NCBI GenBank assembly: GCA_044445965.1
Contig: JBIOEJ010000008.1
Coordinates: 8,411-72,410, forward strand
DNA from: GAS188 sp044445965
GTDB lineage: Bacteria > Pseudomonadota > Alphaproteobacteria > Rhizobiales > Beijerinckiaceae
Length of the DNA stretch: 64,000 nt
Direction: 5' to 3'
Shown: in pieces, positions 54,123 to 61,820 of the stretch
How positions within the stretch are numbered: position 1 is the first letter of the stretch
Layout of the letters: each line of letters begins with the position of its first letter
The notes under the pieces: model-generated
The model's database searches: none
Told to the model about the DNA's origin: nothing
What the model saw: the letters and a program-made list of their open reading frames with translations, nothing else
Translations under genes and position numbers: made by a program

Positions 54123-55295
54123 ATGCGCGCCTCCGGACCTTTCGGATTCGTGGGGCCGCTGGGCGCGGCGTTTCTCGGGCTCCTGGCGATCGCCGCCATC
54201 GCCGTGCCGCTCGCGAACCTCATGGCTCCGGCGTCTTCGGCGCTGCATGTCTCCACGGGCGGCATGGCGCTCGCCGGGAAATATCTGTGCTACGCGCTGC
54301 TTGCCGTCGCCCTCGATCTCGTCTGGGGATATTGCGGCATCCTGTCGCTCGGCCATGGCGCCTTCTTCGCGCTCGGGGGCTATGCGATGGGCATGTATCT
54401 CATGCGCCAGATCGGCTCGCGCGGGGTCTACGGCAACCCGCTGCTGCCGGATTTCATGGTCTTCCTCAACTGGACGAAGCTGCCCTGGTACTGGTCGGGC
54501 TTCGATGGGTTCCCCTTCGCCGCCGTGATGGTGCTGATGGCGCCCGGCATTCTCGCCTTCGTGTTCGGCTGGTTCGCCTTCCGCTCGCGCGTCACCGGCG
54601 TCTATCTCTCCATCATCACCCAGGCGATGACCTATGCGTTGCAGCTCGCCTTCTTCCGCAACGATATGGGGTTCGGCGGCAATAACGGCATGACCGATTT
54701 CAAGGATATTCTCGGCTTTCCGGTGCAGGCCGATGCGACGCGCGCGGCGCTGTTCTCGGCCACCTGCCTGGCGCTCGCGCTCGGCTATCTCTTATGCCGC
54801 GCCATCGTCGCCTCGAAGCTCGGCAAGGTGCTCATCGCTGTCCGCGATGCCGAGAGCCGGGTGCGCTTCCTCGGCTATCGCGTCGAGAACTACAAGGTCT
54901 TCGTGTTCACGATCTCGGCCTGCCTCGCGGGGATCGCCGGCGCGCTCTATGTGCCTCAGGTCGGCATCATCAACCCGTCCGAGTTCGCGCCCGGAAACTC
55001 GATCGAGATGGTCATCTGGGTTGCGGTCGGCGGACGCGGGACGCTGGTCGGTGCGGCTTTGGGCGCGATCCTCGTCGCTTGGGCGAAGACGACTTTCACC
55101 AGCGGCCCGCTCGCGGAATATTGGTTGTTCGCGCTCGGGGGCCTGTTCGTGCTCGTCACCCTGTTCCTGCCGAAAGGCGTGCTCGGCACCGTCTTGGGCT
55201 TGTTCCGGCCGAGATCTTCGCCCGCGCCGGTCGCCGATCCGACCCCTGCACCTTCCACCGACACGGTGGAGGAAACCTCGATCCCGGCGAGGTAA
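54123..55295 (+). CDS. urtC: Urea ABC transporter permease UrtC
   Basis: A 390-residue LivM-like permease, the second half of the urea channel. It has about nine helices, with KYLCYALLAVALDLVWGYCGILSLGHGAFFALGGYAMG near the start (54288-54390), the NNGMTDFKDILGF segment typical of UrtC, and the ATPase-contact loop AVRDAESRVRFLGY-like. It starts at ATG 54123, two bases after urtB, and its reading frame ends four bases before urtD. Length is typical of UrtC. Confidence 0.95.
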   Translation: MRASGPFGFVGPLGAAFLGLLAIAAIAVPLANLMAPASSALHVSTGGMALAGKYLCYALLAVALDLVWGYCGILSLGHGAFFALGGYAMGMYLMRQIGSRGVYGNPLLPDFMVFLNWTKLPWYWSGFDGFPFAAVMVLMAPGILAFVFGWFAFRSRVTGVYLSIITQAMTYALQLAFFRNDMGFGGNNGMTDFKDILGFPVQADATRAALFSATCLALALGYLLCRAIVASKLGKVLIAVRDAESRVRFLGYRVENYKVFVFTISACLAGIAGALYVPQVGIINPSEFAPGNSIEMVIWVAVGGRGTLVGAALGAILVAWAKTTFTSGPLAEYWLFALGGLFVLVTLFLPKGVLGTVLGLFRPRSSPAPVADPTPAPSTDTVEETSIPAR

Positions 55296-55299
55296 GACG

Positions 55300-56049
55300 A
55301 TGGCCGAGCTCATCCGCAGCCTTCTCTATCTCGACGGGGTGTCGGTTTCCTTCGACGGTTTCAAGGCGCTGCGCGAGCTGTCCTTGACCATCGAGCCCGG
55401 CGAGATGCGCGCCATCATCGGCCCGAACGGCGCCGGCAAGACCACGATGATGGATGTGATCACCGGCAAGACCCGCCCCGACAAAGGCGATGTGCTCTTC
55501 GAAGGCAGTATCGAGCTCACAAGGCTCGACGAGGCGCAGATCGCCGGCCTCGGCATCGGCCGCAAGTTCCAGAAACCGACAGTCTTCGAGAGTCACACGG
55601 TCGAGGACAATCTCATCCTGGCGCTCAAGGCGCCCCGCGAAGTGATCTCGAACCTCTCCTGGTCCATCAGCGGCGAGGCGGGGCGGCGGATCGACAAGAT
55701 CCTCGATACGACCCGCCTCTCGGCCGTGCGCGCGCGCCTGGCGGGTTCGCTGAGCCACGGCCAGAAGCAATGGCTCGAGATCGGCATGCTGCTCGCCCAG
55801 GAGCCCAAGCTCCTGCTCGTCGACGAGCCGGTTGCCGGCATGACGGACGCGGAGACCTCCGAGACCGCGCGTCTCCTCAAGGAGATCGCGCGGGATCATT
55901 CGGTCATCGTCGTCGAGCACGATATGAGCTTCGTGGCAGCGCTCGGCGTGCAGGTCACCGTGCTGCATGAGGGGGCGGTGCTAGCGGAAGGCTCGCTCGA
56001 CAAGGTCAGCGCCGACGAGCGCGTGATCGAAGTCTATCTCGGACGCTAG
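55300..56049 (+). CDS. urtD: Urea ABC transporter ATP-binding protein UrtD
   Basis: A 249-residue ATPase of the LivG-like group. Walker A is GPNGAGKTTMMDVITG (about residue 43), GLGIGRKFQKPTVFESHTV marks UrtD, signature LSHGQKQWLEIGMLLAQ, Walker B LLLVDEPVAGMTDAE and the H-loop VEHDMSF. It starts 4 bases after urtC. A tandem copy of a palindromic repeat follows the stop, ahead of urtE. Confidence 0.96.
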   Translation: MAELIRSLLYLDGVSVSFDGFKALRELSLTIEPGEMRAIIGPNGAGKTTMMDVITGKTRPDKGDVLFEGSIELTRLDEAQIAGLGIGRKFQKPTVFESHTVEDNLILALKAPREVISNLSWSISGEAGRRIDKILDTTRLSAVRARLAGSLSHGQKQWLEIGMLLAQEPKLLLVDEPVAGMTDAETSETARLLKEIARDHSVIVVEHDMSFVAALGVQVTVLHEGAVLAEGSLDKVSADERVIEVYLGR

Positions 56050-56172
56050 AGCGTGTCCCGCAAAAGTGGACGCCGGTTTTGCGATGAGGACACGCGACAA
56101 AACAAAGACGGAGCGTGTCCCGCAAAAGTGGACGCCGGTTTTGCGATGAGGACACGCGAGATAACAAAGACT
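56049..56172. repeat. Tandem pair of a palindromic intergenic repeat (REP-like)
   Basis: Two nearly identical 62-bp units (56049-56110 and 56111-56172) separate urtD from urtE. Each contains a two-step palindrome: outer arms GCGTGTCC/GGACACGC and inner arms CGCAAAA/TTTTGCG around GTGGACGCCGG. The units differ at a few bases near the end (ACAAAAC versus AGATAAC). This looks like a dispersed intergenic hairpin element of the rhizobial type, and it probably forms a strong structure in the urt mRNA. Confidence 0.8.
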
Positions 56173-56222
56173 TGAAGGGTCGGTGATTTGAGGAAATGTC
56201 GCCCTGCCCTGGAGTGACCATC

Positions 56223-56918
56223 ATGCTGAACGTCGACAAGGTCGATCTCTACTATGGCGCGGCGCAGGCATTGCGCGGCATCTCGCTCTCGGCCGAGCAC
56301 GGCCAGGTCACTTGCGTGCTCGGCCGCAACGGTGTCGGCAAGACGACGCTGCTGCGCGCCGTCACCGGGCAGCAGCCGGTAGCTGCGGGCCATATCGGCT
56401 GGGAGGGTGAGGACATCACGACCCTGCCGCCGCATCAGCGCGCGCGGCGCGGCATCGCCTATGTCCCGCAGGGGCGTGAAATCTTTCCGCTGCTCACCGT
56501 CCGCGAGAATCTGGAAACCGGCTTCGCCCCCCTGCCGCGCGCCAAGCATTCCATTCCGGAAGAGGTGTTTTCGCTCTTCCCCGTGCTGAAGGATATGCTG
56601 CGCCGCAGGGGCGGAGACCTTTCAGGCGGTCAGCAGCAACAGCTGGCGATCGGCCGCGCCCTCGTCATGCGCCCCAAGCTCATCGTCCTCGACGAGCCGA
56701 CCGAGGGCATCCAGCCCTCGATCATCAAGCAGATTGCCGCGGCGATCGATTATCTGCGCTGCTCGGGCGAGATCGCGATCCTGCTGGTCGAGCAATATTT
56801 CGACTTCGCCAAGCAGCTCGCCGACAAGTTCTTCGTCATGGATCGCGGCGAGATCGTGCTTTCGGGCGCCGGCGCCGACATGAACGACGCCGATGTCCGC
56901 CGCCTGATGTCGGTCTAG
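56223..56918 (+). CDS. urtE: Urea ABC transporter ATP-binding protein UrtE
   Basis: A 231-residue LivF-like ATPase. It opens MLNVDKVDLYYGAAQAL, with Walker A GRNGVGKTTLLRAVTG (about residue 37), YVPQGREIFPLLTVRENL, signature LSGGQQQQLAIGRAL, Walker B LIVLDEPTEGIQPS and the H-loop VEQYFDFA. ATG at 56223 gives the conserved length; a slightly upstream in-frame ATG in MSPCPG would be 9 residues longer. It completes UrtABCDE. Urease genes are not in the window. Confidence 0.95.
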   Translation: MLNVDKVDLYYGAAQALRGISLSAEHGQVTCVLGRNGVGKTTLLRAVTGQQPVAAGHIGWEGEDITTLPPHQRARRGIAYVPQGREIFPLLTVRENLETGFAPLPRAKHSIPEEVFSLFPVLKDMLRRRGGDLSGGQQQQLAIGRALVMRPKLIVLDEPTEGIQPSIIKQIAAAIDYLRCSGEIAILLVEQYFDFAKQLADKFFVMDRGEIVLSGAGADMNDADVRRLMSV

Positions 56919-57106
56919 AACAAATCGGCTCGCGGCCGAGCGAAGCGCGGCTTCCGAACATCGTTCAGCTCGACCGTAAGTATATGTAATATAATATCAT
57001 TATTGGCATTGAATGTTTGAAATATCGCTTCTCGAAAAGCACATTATATTGGTTATCCAGTACGGCGGTTTTGTGCATCCCGCTTCGCCGAGCCTCGTAA
57101 CAGTCA

Positions 57107-58996
57107 TTAGGACGGATGGACAGAGGTCGGAAACAATCCTACTCGTCCGGTTGTCGAATCGCCGGTAAAGACTTCCATATGAGCAAGCCGTTCGATACCG
57201 TCCGGCAAATCGACATTTTCGACCACAATGAATTGTCCGAGTCCGGCAAGCTTCGACAAGTGCTCGAAGAAAAACTCCTTAAGCGATGTGTTGCGAATTG
57301 CCTGCTCGTCGGGATCCAACGGCCCTTCCTTCGAGCGGAGTGGATCACGATAGGTCAGCATGGGTGTGTCCAAGACCAGAAATCCTGGGTGGGGCAACCC
57401 GCGCTCGCGGCAGAACATGACCAGCGCAACTTTGAACGCGGCGTGCGTAATCGCCCGAACGCCCTTGCCATTATCGCGGCGGCTCTTCCCGTCAATCCGC
57501 AAATCGTACGTGCCTTCGTCGAATGAGACATGCCGGTTGCCCGGAAACTGCCATTCCTCAAGCACCTTGCTGACCGTCTGTGCGAAGTCATGCACAGTCG
57601 GACCGGAGGCGCCGAGCCGGGGCCTCTCGGCCTTGGAAGCGGGTTTTAAAGCGGACAACTCTTCGCGCCGCATCGTCAGCGATTGCCGTTGATCAAGTAG
57701 CGTGAGTCCGCGGCGGACTTCATCCCGGACCGAGAGCAATTCATCGACATGCTTCTTCGCTACATCGGCCGCGGGTGCAAGGCTAGCCAGTTCTGACTCC
57801 AGATTTGTCAGTTGATCATCGAGTCGCTCGAGCGTCCGCTCAATTTCCTGTCCCTCAGTACTAAGCTGTTCGATCGTCGCGCGGAGGTCGGTGCGCTGCT
57901 GCTTGATCTTGTCGATTTCGGCGCCAGCTGCGTCCCGCGCCTTCTCAATATCGGCAAGCCCATGCACGTGCCGCTGCGCCTCCGGTGGGGCACCGCACAA
58001 GGGACAATCCTTGTCACCTCCCAGCGCTAGCAGAAATCCGGCTTCCTCGATTGCCTGCAGACGTTCGATATCCGAGCGATAGACCTCTTCAAGCTGCTCG
58101 AACCGCCCCAAATTGATCTGGATCTCAGCACGCCGTCGCTCGCGATTAGAAATATCAGAAGCCAATTGGCGTTTTGCGCTAAGCCGCGCGCGAATGGATT
58201 CCTGCGCCATTTGCACGTCGCGTTGCGCCCGCGCCCAGCTTTCCTCAAGGAGACCGCTTTGGTCGGGTAGCTGATCAGCGTTTGGAAAGTCCGCCGTGAG
58301 TTCGTCGCTGACAGCAGTGATCAATTCATCGACAACCTCAAGCTTCGCGGCCGTTGAGGTCTTGAATGTCTTCCGATCCACGACAGGAATAATCGCGCTA
58401 TCGTCTTGGCCGGTAATCAGCAACTTGAATACGCTACGCTCCACGGTTGGGCTTAGATATTGGCCGGATTCTGCGGGCGACGCCTCGCCTTGGATCGCGG
58501 TCTCGTCAACGATGCAGAACCGCGCAAGGTCCCGGAAGCTGAGACTCCGCTTTTTGCCATAGACATCGGTTGCCACCCATTTCCCCTCGAAGCCGAGCTC
58601 ATCCAGCAGGAACTGGGAAATATTGTCTGTATTTGCGTGATGGTGCTTCGCCGAAAGCTGGCGAATGTTCTCACTGGCCGCTTCCGGCGTGCACACATGC
58701 CCCGGGTACAGCTCGAAGGAGCCTCCGACGAGCGGTCGCATCAGCGTAACGTCGCCCGCCTTCGGCAGCGTTACCGCCATCCAGGCACGCTCAAAGCCAT
58801 TCCGCTCCCTTATGTCACGGAGGGGGCGGGTGCTTCCGAGCATGAAATCGATTGTCCTTACGGTGAATGACTTGCCCGTGTTCGAGGCACCGTACAGCAC
58901 ATTGAGGCCCGGCTGCAGGACGAGCCCAGCTTTCTCCTCAGGCGCTCCGGTGAACATGAGATTGGCGATGGTGAGACCTGCTCTGGATGCGCTCAT
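57107..58996 (-). CDS. SMC/Rad50-like ABC ATPase of an ABC-3C system
   Basis: A 629-residue coiled-coil ATPase. Walker A is GASNTGKSFTVRTID (about residue 33); a long coiled coil about 230-480 is interrupted by a zinc-hook-like CPLCGAPPEAQ (about residue 337); the second half carries a signature-like NGKGVRAITHAAFKVALV and Walker B GFLVLDTPMLTY. This matches the ATPase of three-component ABC (ABC-3C) systems. The ATG at 58996 overlaps the stop of the middle gene (ATGA), and 48 codons upstream in frame are rejected. In such systems the ATPase is thought to sense or act on nucleic acid and to control an effector (inference from the family). Lower GC than its neighbours. It is the last gene of the operon. 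Confidence 0.85.
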   Translation of the reverse strand: MSASRAGLTIANLMFTGAPEEKAGLVLQPGLNVLYGASNTGKSFTVRTIDFMLGSTRPLRDIRERNGFERAWMAVTLPKAGDVTLMRPLVGGSFELYPGHVCTPEAASENIRQLSAKHHHANTDNISQFLLDELGFEGKWVATDVYGKKRSLSFRDLARFCIVDETAIQGEASPAESGQYLSPTVERSVFKLLITGQDDSAIIPVVDRKTFKTSTAAKLEVVDELITAVSDELTADFPNADQLPDQSGLLEESWARAQRDVQMAQESIRARLSAKRQLASDISNRERRRAEIQINLGRFEQLEEVYRSDIERLQAIEEAGFLLALGGDKDCPLCGAPPEAQRHVHGLADIEKARDAAGAEIDKIKQQRTDLRATIEQLSTEGQEIERTLERLDDQLTNLESELASLAPAADVAKKHVDELLSVRDEVRRGLTLLDQRQSLTMRREELSALKPASKAERPRLGASGPTVHDFAQTVSKVLEEWQFPGNRHVSFDEGTYDLRIDGKSRRDNGKGVRAITHAAFKVALVMFCRERGLPHPGFLVLDTPMLTYRDPLRSKEGPLDPDEQAIRNTSLKEFFFEHLSKLAGLGQFIVVENVDLPDGIERLAHMEVFTGDSTTGRVGLFPTSVHPS

Positions 58997-59505
58997 GGTG
59001 CCGATCCCGCCGGGCCGACTTCGCCCTGAAACTCGACCGCCCACCGTCCGATACGGTCGGCGATAAGCGCTGCCATTGCCTCGTCAGACATTCCGGCGAG
59101 ATAGTTCGCAAGCCAAGCCGCCCGCATCTTCAACTCGATCGCATAGCCCGTGCGCAAGGAGTCGACGAAGGCCGAAGCTTCTTCACCTGCCTGAAAGACA
59201 ACGCCTTCGGCGCTCACGGTCGCGTCAATCATGTGCAGCCGTCGCATCAGATTGATCCCTTCTTCTACCAGCCGGCGGCGAACCAGCAGTTCCCCCGTAC
59301 GCTGGGGAATATCGGGATGAATGCTTGGCGGACCTCCAACGTCGCCAGTATGCACAACGAGGTGGTCGCACCATGTCAGCCACGCAAGATCGAACGAACG
59401 TGGAAATGCGGCATCCAGCATGACAATAGCGCGCACGCCTGTTTCGAGCGCACCATTGAAGAGCGCGACGCCAGGAGTTCCACCGTCCGTCACTTCTTGC
59501 TCCAT
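58993..59505 (-). CDS. ABC-3C middle component
   Basis: A 170-residue mostly helical protein beginning MEQEVTDGGTPGVALF. The region LFNGALETGVRAIVMLDAA, DHLVVHTGDVGGPPS and LPQ-like IPQRTGELLVRRRLVEEG are what I know as the middle-component family of ABC-3C systems. It has no catalytic motif and probably bridges ATPase and effector. ATG at 59505 is chosen because it opens this conserved part and because the gene then overlaps the effector by 16 bases and the ATPase by 4, a tightly coupled trio. An alternative, much longer open frame upstream lies inside the effector gene antisense frame and is rejected. Confidence 0.75.
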   Translation of the reverse strand: MEQEVTDGGTPGVALFNGALETGVRAIVMLDAAFPRSFDLAWLTWCDHLVVHTGDVGGPPSIHPDIPQRTGELLVRRRLVEEGINLMRRLHMIDATVSAEGVVFQAGEEASAFVDSLRTGYAIELKMRAAWLANYLAGMSDEAMAALIADRIGRWAVEFQGEVGPAGSAP

Positions 59506-60494
59506 TGGAGCTGTCCGTCGTTCGCGAAGTGATGGCAGATCCCCTGTTTGACCGGCACGCGGGCGTATTTTGCTAACGCGCCAGCCGGCTGAACGTTTGC
59601 CGCTTGCATCATTACCGCATCGACGCGGGACAGCGAATCGGCATGGCTGGCCCGATGAACGTCCGCAACGCCGTGGTACATGTCGTGTCGAAGCCTTTCG
59701 ATCTCCTCGCTCATGGTGTTGTCGCGGTAGAACCGCGAGAAAGCGTCCGCGTCGAAAAACCGCTCGCGCTGCATGTGTAGGTGCGGTCCATACTGGGCGT
59801 GATCCTTCACGCTCACATGGCCCTTGTACGTGCACTTCTCCCGCTCGCCATAGGCCTCAAGCAGCTGGCGAATATAGGGCATCTCGCGCGATTCGATCTC
59901 GGGCGGCACCGTTCCGGCGGGTGGGGGCCCAGGGTCGTCACCAAACCAGGATACCATGACCGGTTTGCTGGCCGGGTCGGCTAGAATCGCGTCCACTGAG
60001 ATCGCGCGGATCAACGAAAAATCCCAAGCTTCAATGAATGTTCTTAATGCTGGGTCGAGGTCGATTCGAGTTCCCTCGGAAATCGTTTCTGCGCAGTATT
60101 CATTCCATTTCTCGATCAGCGCTTGCTTGAACTCGGCGGGTTTCGAGATCAACCGTCTCAGGGTGCGATTGACGCCGCGTGGCGCGACGAAGAAAAAACC
60201 GGTCGGCGCCGTGAACTCCCCTCGGTGGCCGTAATAGAGGACCTTGCCGACCTCATGGATTCCAACGGCGGTTGGCAAGGTTCGGCCATACTGCTTGCAT
60301 TGATAATTGTGCCACCCGCCTTCGTGCCGCTCCTTCGTGAGATAGCCGACGACGTCGCGCCCCATATCGCCTGCGCCGGTGAAGCGCTCGACCTCGGTAT
60401 ATTCTCTCTTATGGCTCACCCATTCCCAGACGAACTTTTCTAGGTCCGCGTCGTTGAGGGCGATAATGAGACGATCGCGAGGAATTTGGTGCAT
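59490..60494 (-). CDS. Restriction-endonuclease-like effector with ABC-3C C-terminal domain
   Basis: A 334-residue protein with a PD-(D/E)xK-like nuclease at the N-terminus: Glu19 or 24 in LEKFVWEW, Asp47 in GRDVVGY and Gln65-x-Lys67 in NYQCKQYG, a spacing that fits RecB/Mrr-type restriction folds. The C-terminal half (about 220-290) reads GHVSVKDHAQYGPHLHMQRE, then RFFDADAFSRFYRDN and EEIERLRHDMYHGV, typical of the C-terminal domain that ties ABC-3C effectors to the complex. It should cleave DNA when triggered. First gene of the operon; a TATAAT box lies 50 bases upstream. Confidence 0.8.
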   Translation of the reverse strand: MHQIPRDRLIIALNDADLEKFVWEWVSHKREYTEVERFTGAGDMGRDVVGYLTKERHEGGWHNYQCKQYGRTLPTAVGIHEVGKVLYYGHRGEFTAPTGFFFVAPRGVNRTLRRLISKPAEFKQALIEKWNEYCAETISEGTRIDLDPALRTFIEAWDFSLIRAISVDAILADPASKPVMVSWFGDDPGPPPAGTVPPEIESREMPYIRQLLEAYGEREKCTYKGHVSVKDHAQYGPHLHMQRERFFDADAFSRFYRDNTMSEEIERLRHDMYHGVADVHRASHADSLSRVDAVMMQAANVQPAGALAKYARVPVKQGICHHFANDGQLQWSKK

Positions 60495-60544
60495 CGTGGG
60501 ATAAAGTGTTTTAATGAACCATTGAGCTGAGCCAACCGATACGC

Positions 60545-60550
60545 ATTATA
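60545..60550 (-). promoter_or_regulatory. -10 box candidate for the ABC-3C operon
   Basis: On the minus strand a perfect TATAAT (60550 to 60545) lies about 50 bases before the effector ATG at 60494. The -35 position is weak, so the promoter call is tentative. It is notable because clear TATAAT boxes are rare elsewhere in this high-GC window. Confidence 0.4.
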
Positions 60551-60638
60551 GCCGCTTGGCGGCGTCGAACTCCAGCACGCAACAATGTTCTGTTTTCACG
60601 TGGCCTTCTTGCATTGCAAGCAGGCATACCCCGGCACG

Positions 60639-60907
60639 TCAGACCCCGATGGGGGCCTTGGCCTTAGCGTTTCGCCGACCAACCGTATCCCCGTCCTCCG
60701 CCGGATTTCGCCCGGGCTCTTTCTGCAAGCGATCGGCCAGGACCGCCTCAAAGCCCGCATGCCGTATCGCCTCTGCGGGAATTTCCTCATCTGTCGCTTT
60801 GAGTTTCCCTGCAGGCGGATGATGTCGGGTTTCGCCGCGCACAGCCAGTCTAGCAAGCTCGGCAGCTGGCGCTTGATGTTGTTGATGTTGAAGCTGGCGA
60901 TTTTCAT
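60639..60907 (-). pseudogene. xthA: Broken exodeoxyribonuclease III (xthA) fragment
   Basis: From ATG 60907 the protein reads MKIASFNINNIKRQLPSLLD and IIRLQ, the N-terminus of exonuclease III; after residue about 33 the frame shifts (five bases where three are expected) and the matching continuation KLKATDEEIPAEAIRHAGFE is in another frame ending at 60639. The match then stops and the remaining three-quarters of the enzyme, including its catalytic domain end, are absent. It is thus a truncated and frameshifted remnant beside the ABC-3C operon, probably left by an insertion or deletion at the island edge. Confidence 0.75.
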
Positions 60908-61011
60908 GCAGTCCTCACGGGAAGCATCGTATGCGAATCGTCGTCCATACAAACGAGTGACCGCAAACAAGGCCGAGGGAATGGGGGCGCTCAATCAGCG
61001 GCCCTAACCTT

Positions 61012-61695
61012 TTAGCTTAGCCCGTACTCGCGGAAGCGAAGATTTAGCCGATGATAGGACATTGCGATGCTCGCCCAGCCAGCACGCAGGAAGTCGTCGG
61101 CGCCTCGGGTTTGGGTTAAAATCTCGCTGAGGTCCCTTCGAAGCGTTTCCTTCTCGCTCCCACCAGCCTTTCTTTCGATCGCATTCCTATAGCGGTCTAC
61201 CACTGCTTCAGCATGCACCAAAGCCCTCTTAAGCTCGTGATTGTAGATGCCTTCTAGCTCGAAATATGTGCAGAAAGAAGCCATGAAAGTCATCAGTTGC
61301 ACCGCGACCTCGGGCGGTATTTTGACCAAGATGCCAGCGCTCGACACCATGTTCTCTTCATAGACCTTCGCTTCCTCATATTGCTCACGACGGCGATCGG
61401 CGGCGCCCAGACGCACGGCCTGAATAGCTTTAGTGGTCTTCTCTAGCTGCTTGACCGCTTCGTGCGTATTATCGGTCCGCTCAAGGCGCTCTAGCGCCGT
61501 TGCTGTCGTCTTGCGAAGCTGTCGCAATAGTCGCACGAACACCTGGTGGGTCTTATCAATCTCGCCGAACTTTTCGTCGGCTAGCTGCTTGAGCGATTTC
61601 ACTTCGGCGCGACGTCCGACTTGGATGAAGTTGCTGAGCCGCATCAGCAACTGTATGAGTCCCGCTTTTCCGCTCGCTAGGCCTATTTCCGCCAT
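61012..61695 (-). CDS. Hypothetical helical protein, 227 residues
   Basis: A soluble, highly helical and charged protein I do not recognise, with coiled-coil-like stretches (ADEKFGEIDKTHQVFVRLLR and ALERLERTDNTHEAVKQLEK). The ATG at 61695 has a good ribosome site (GGGGAGA), whereas 28 upstream residues reading MVYLDAP... have none. Its codon use is less GC-biased than the flanking metabolic genes, like the ABC-3C block, so it probably belongs to the same foreign segment. It may be an additional defence or regulatory component (inference) or an unrelated cargo gene. Confidence 0.65.
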   Translation of the reverse strand: MAEIGLASGKAGLIQLLMRLSNFIQVGRRAEVKSLKQLADEKFGEIDKTHQVFVRLLRQLRKTTATALERLERTDNTHEAVKQLEKTTKAIQAVRLGAADRRREQYEEAKVYEENMVSSAGILVKIPPEVAVQLMTFMASFCTYFELEGIYNHELKRALVHAEAVVDRYRNAIERKAGGSEKETLRRDLSEILTQTRGADDFLRAGWASIAMSYHRLNLRFREYGLS

Positions 61696-61820
61696 CGAAA
61701 TCTCCCCGCCCCGTGGAAGCCTATCCGAAAACTCTGAGCCGACTTCTGGGATGAGACAGGGCGCGTCCAGGTAGACCAAATCAAAACTGGGAATTCGGGA
61801 TCTGATCCGCGCAAGTTCCC

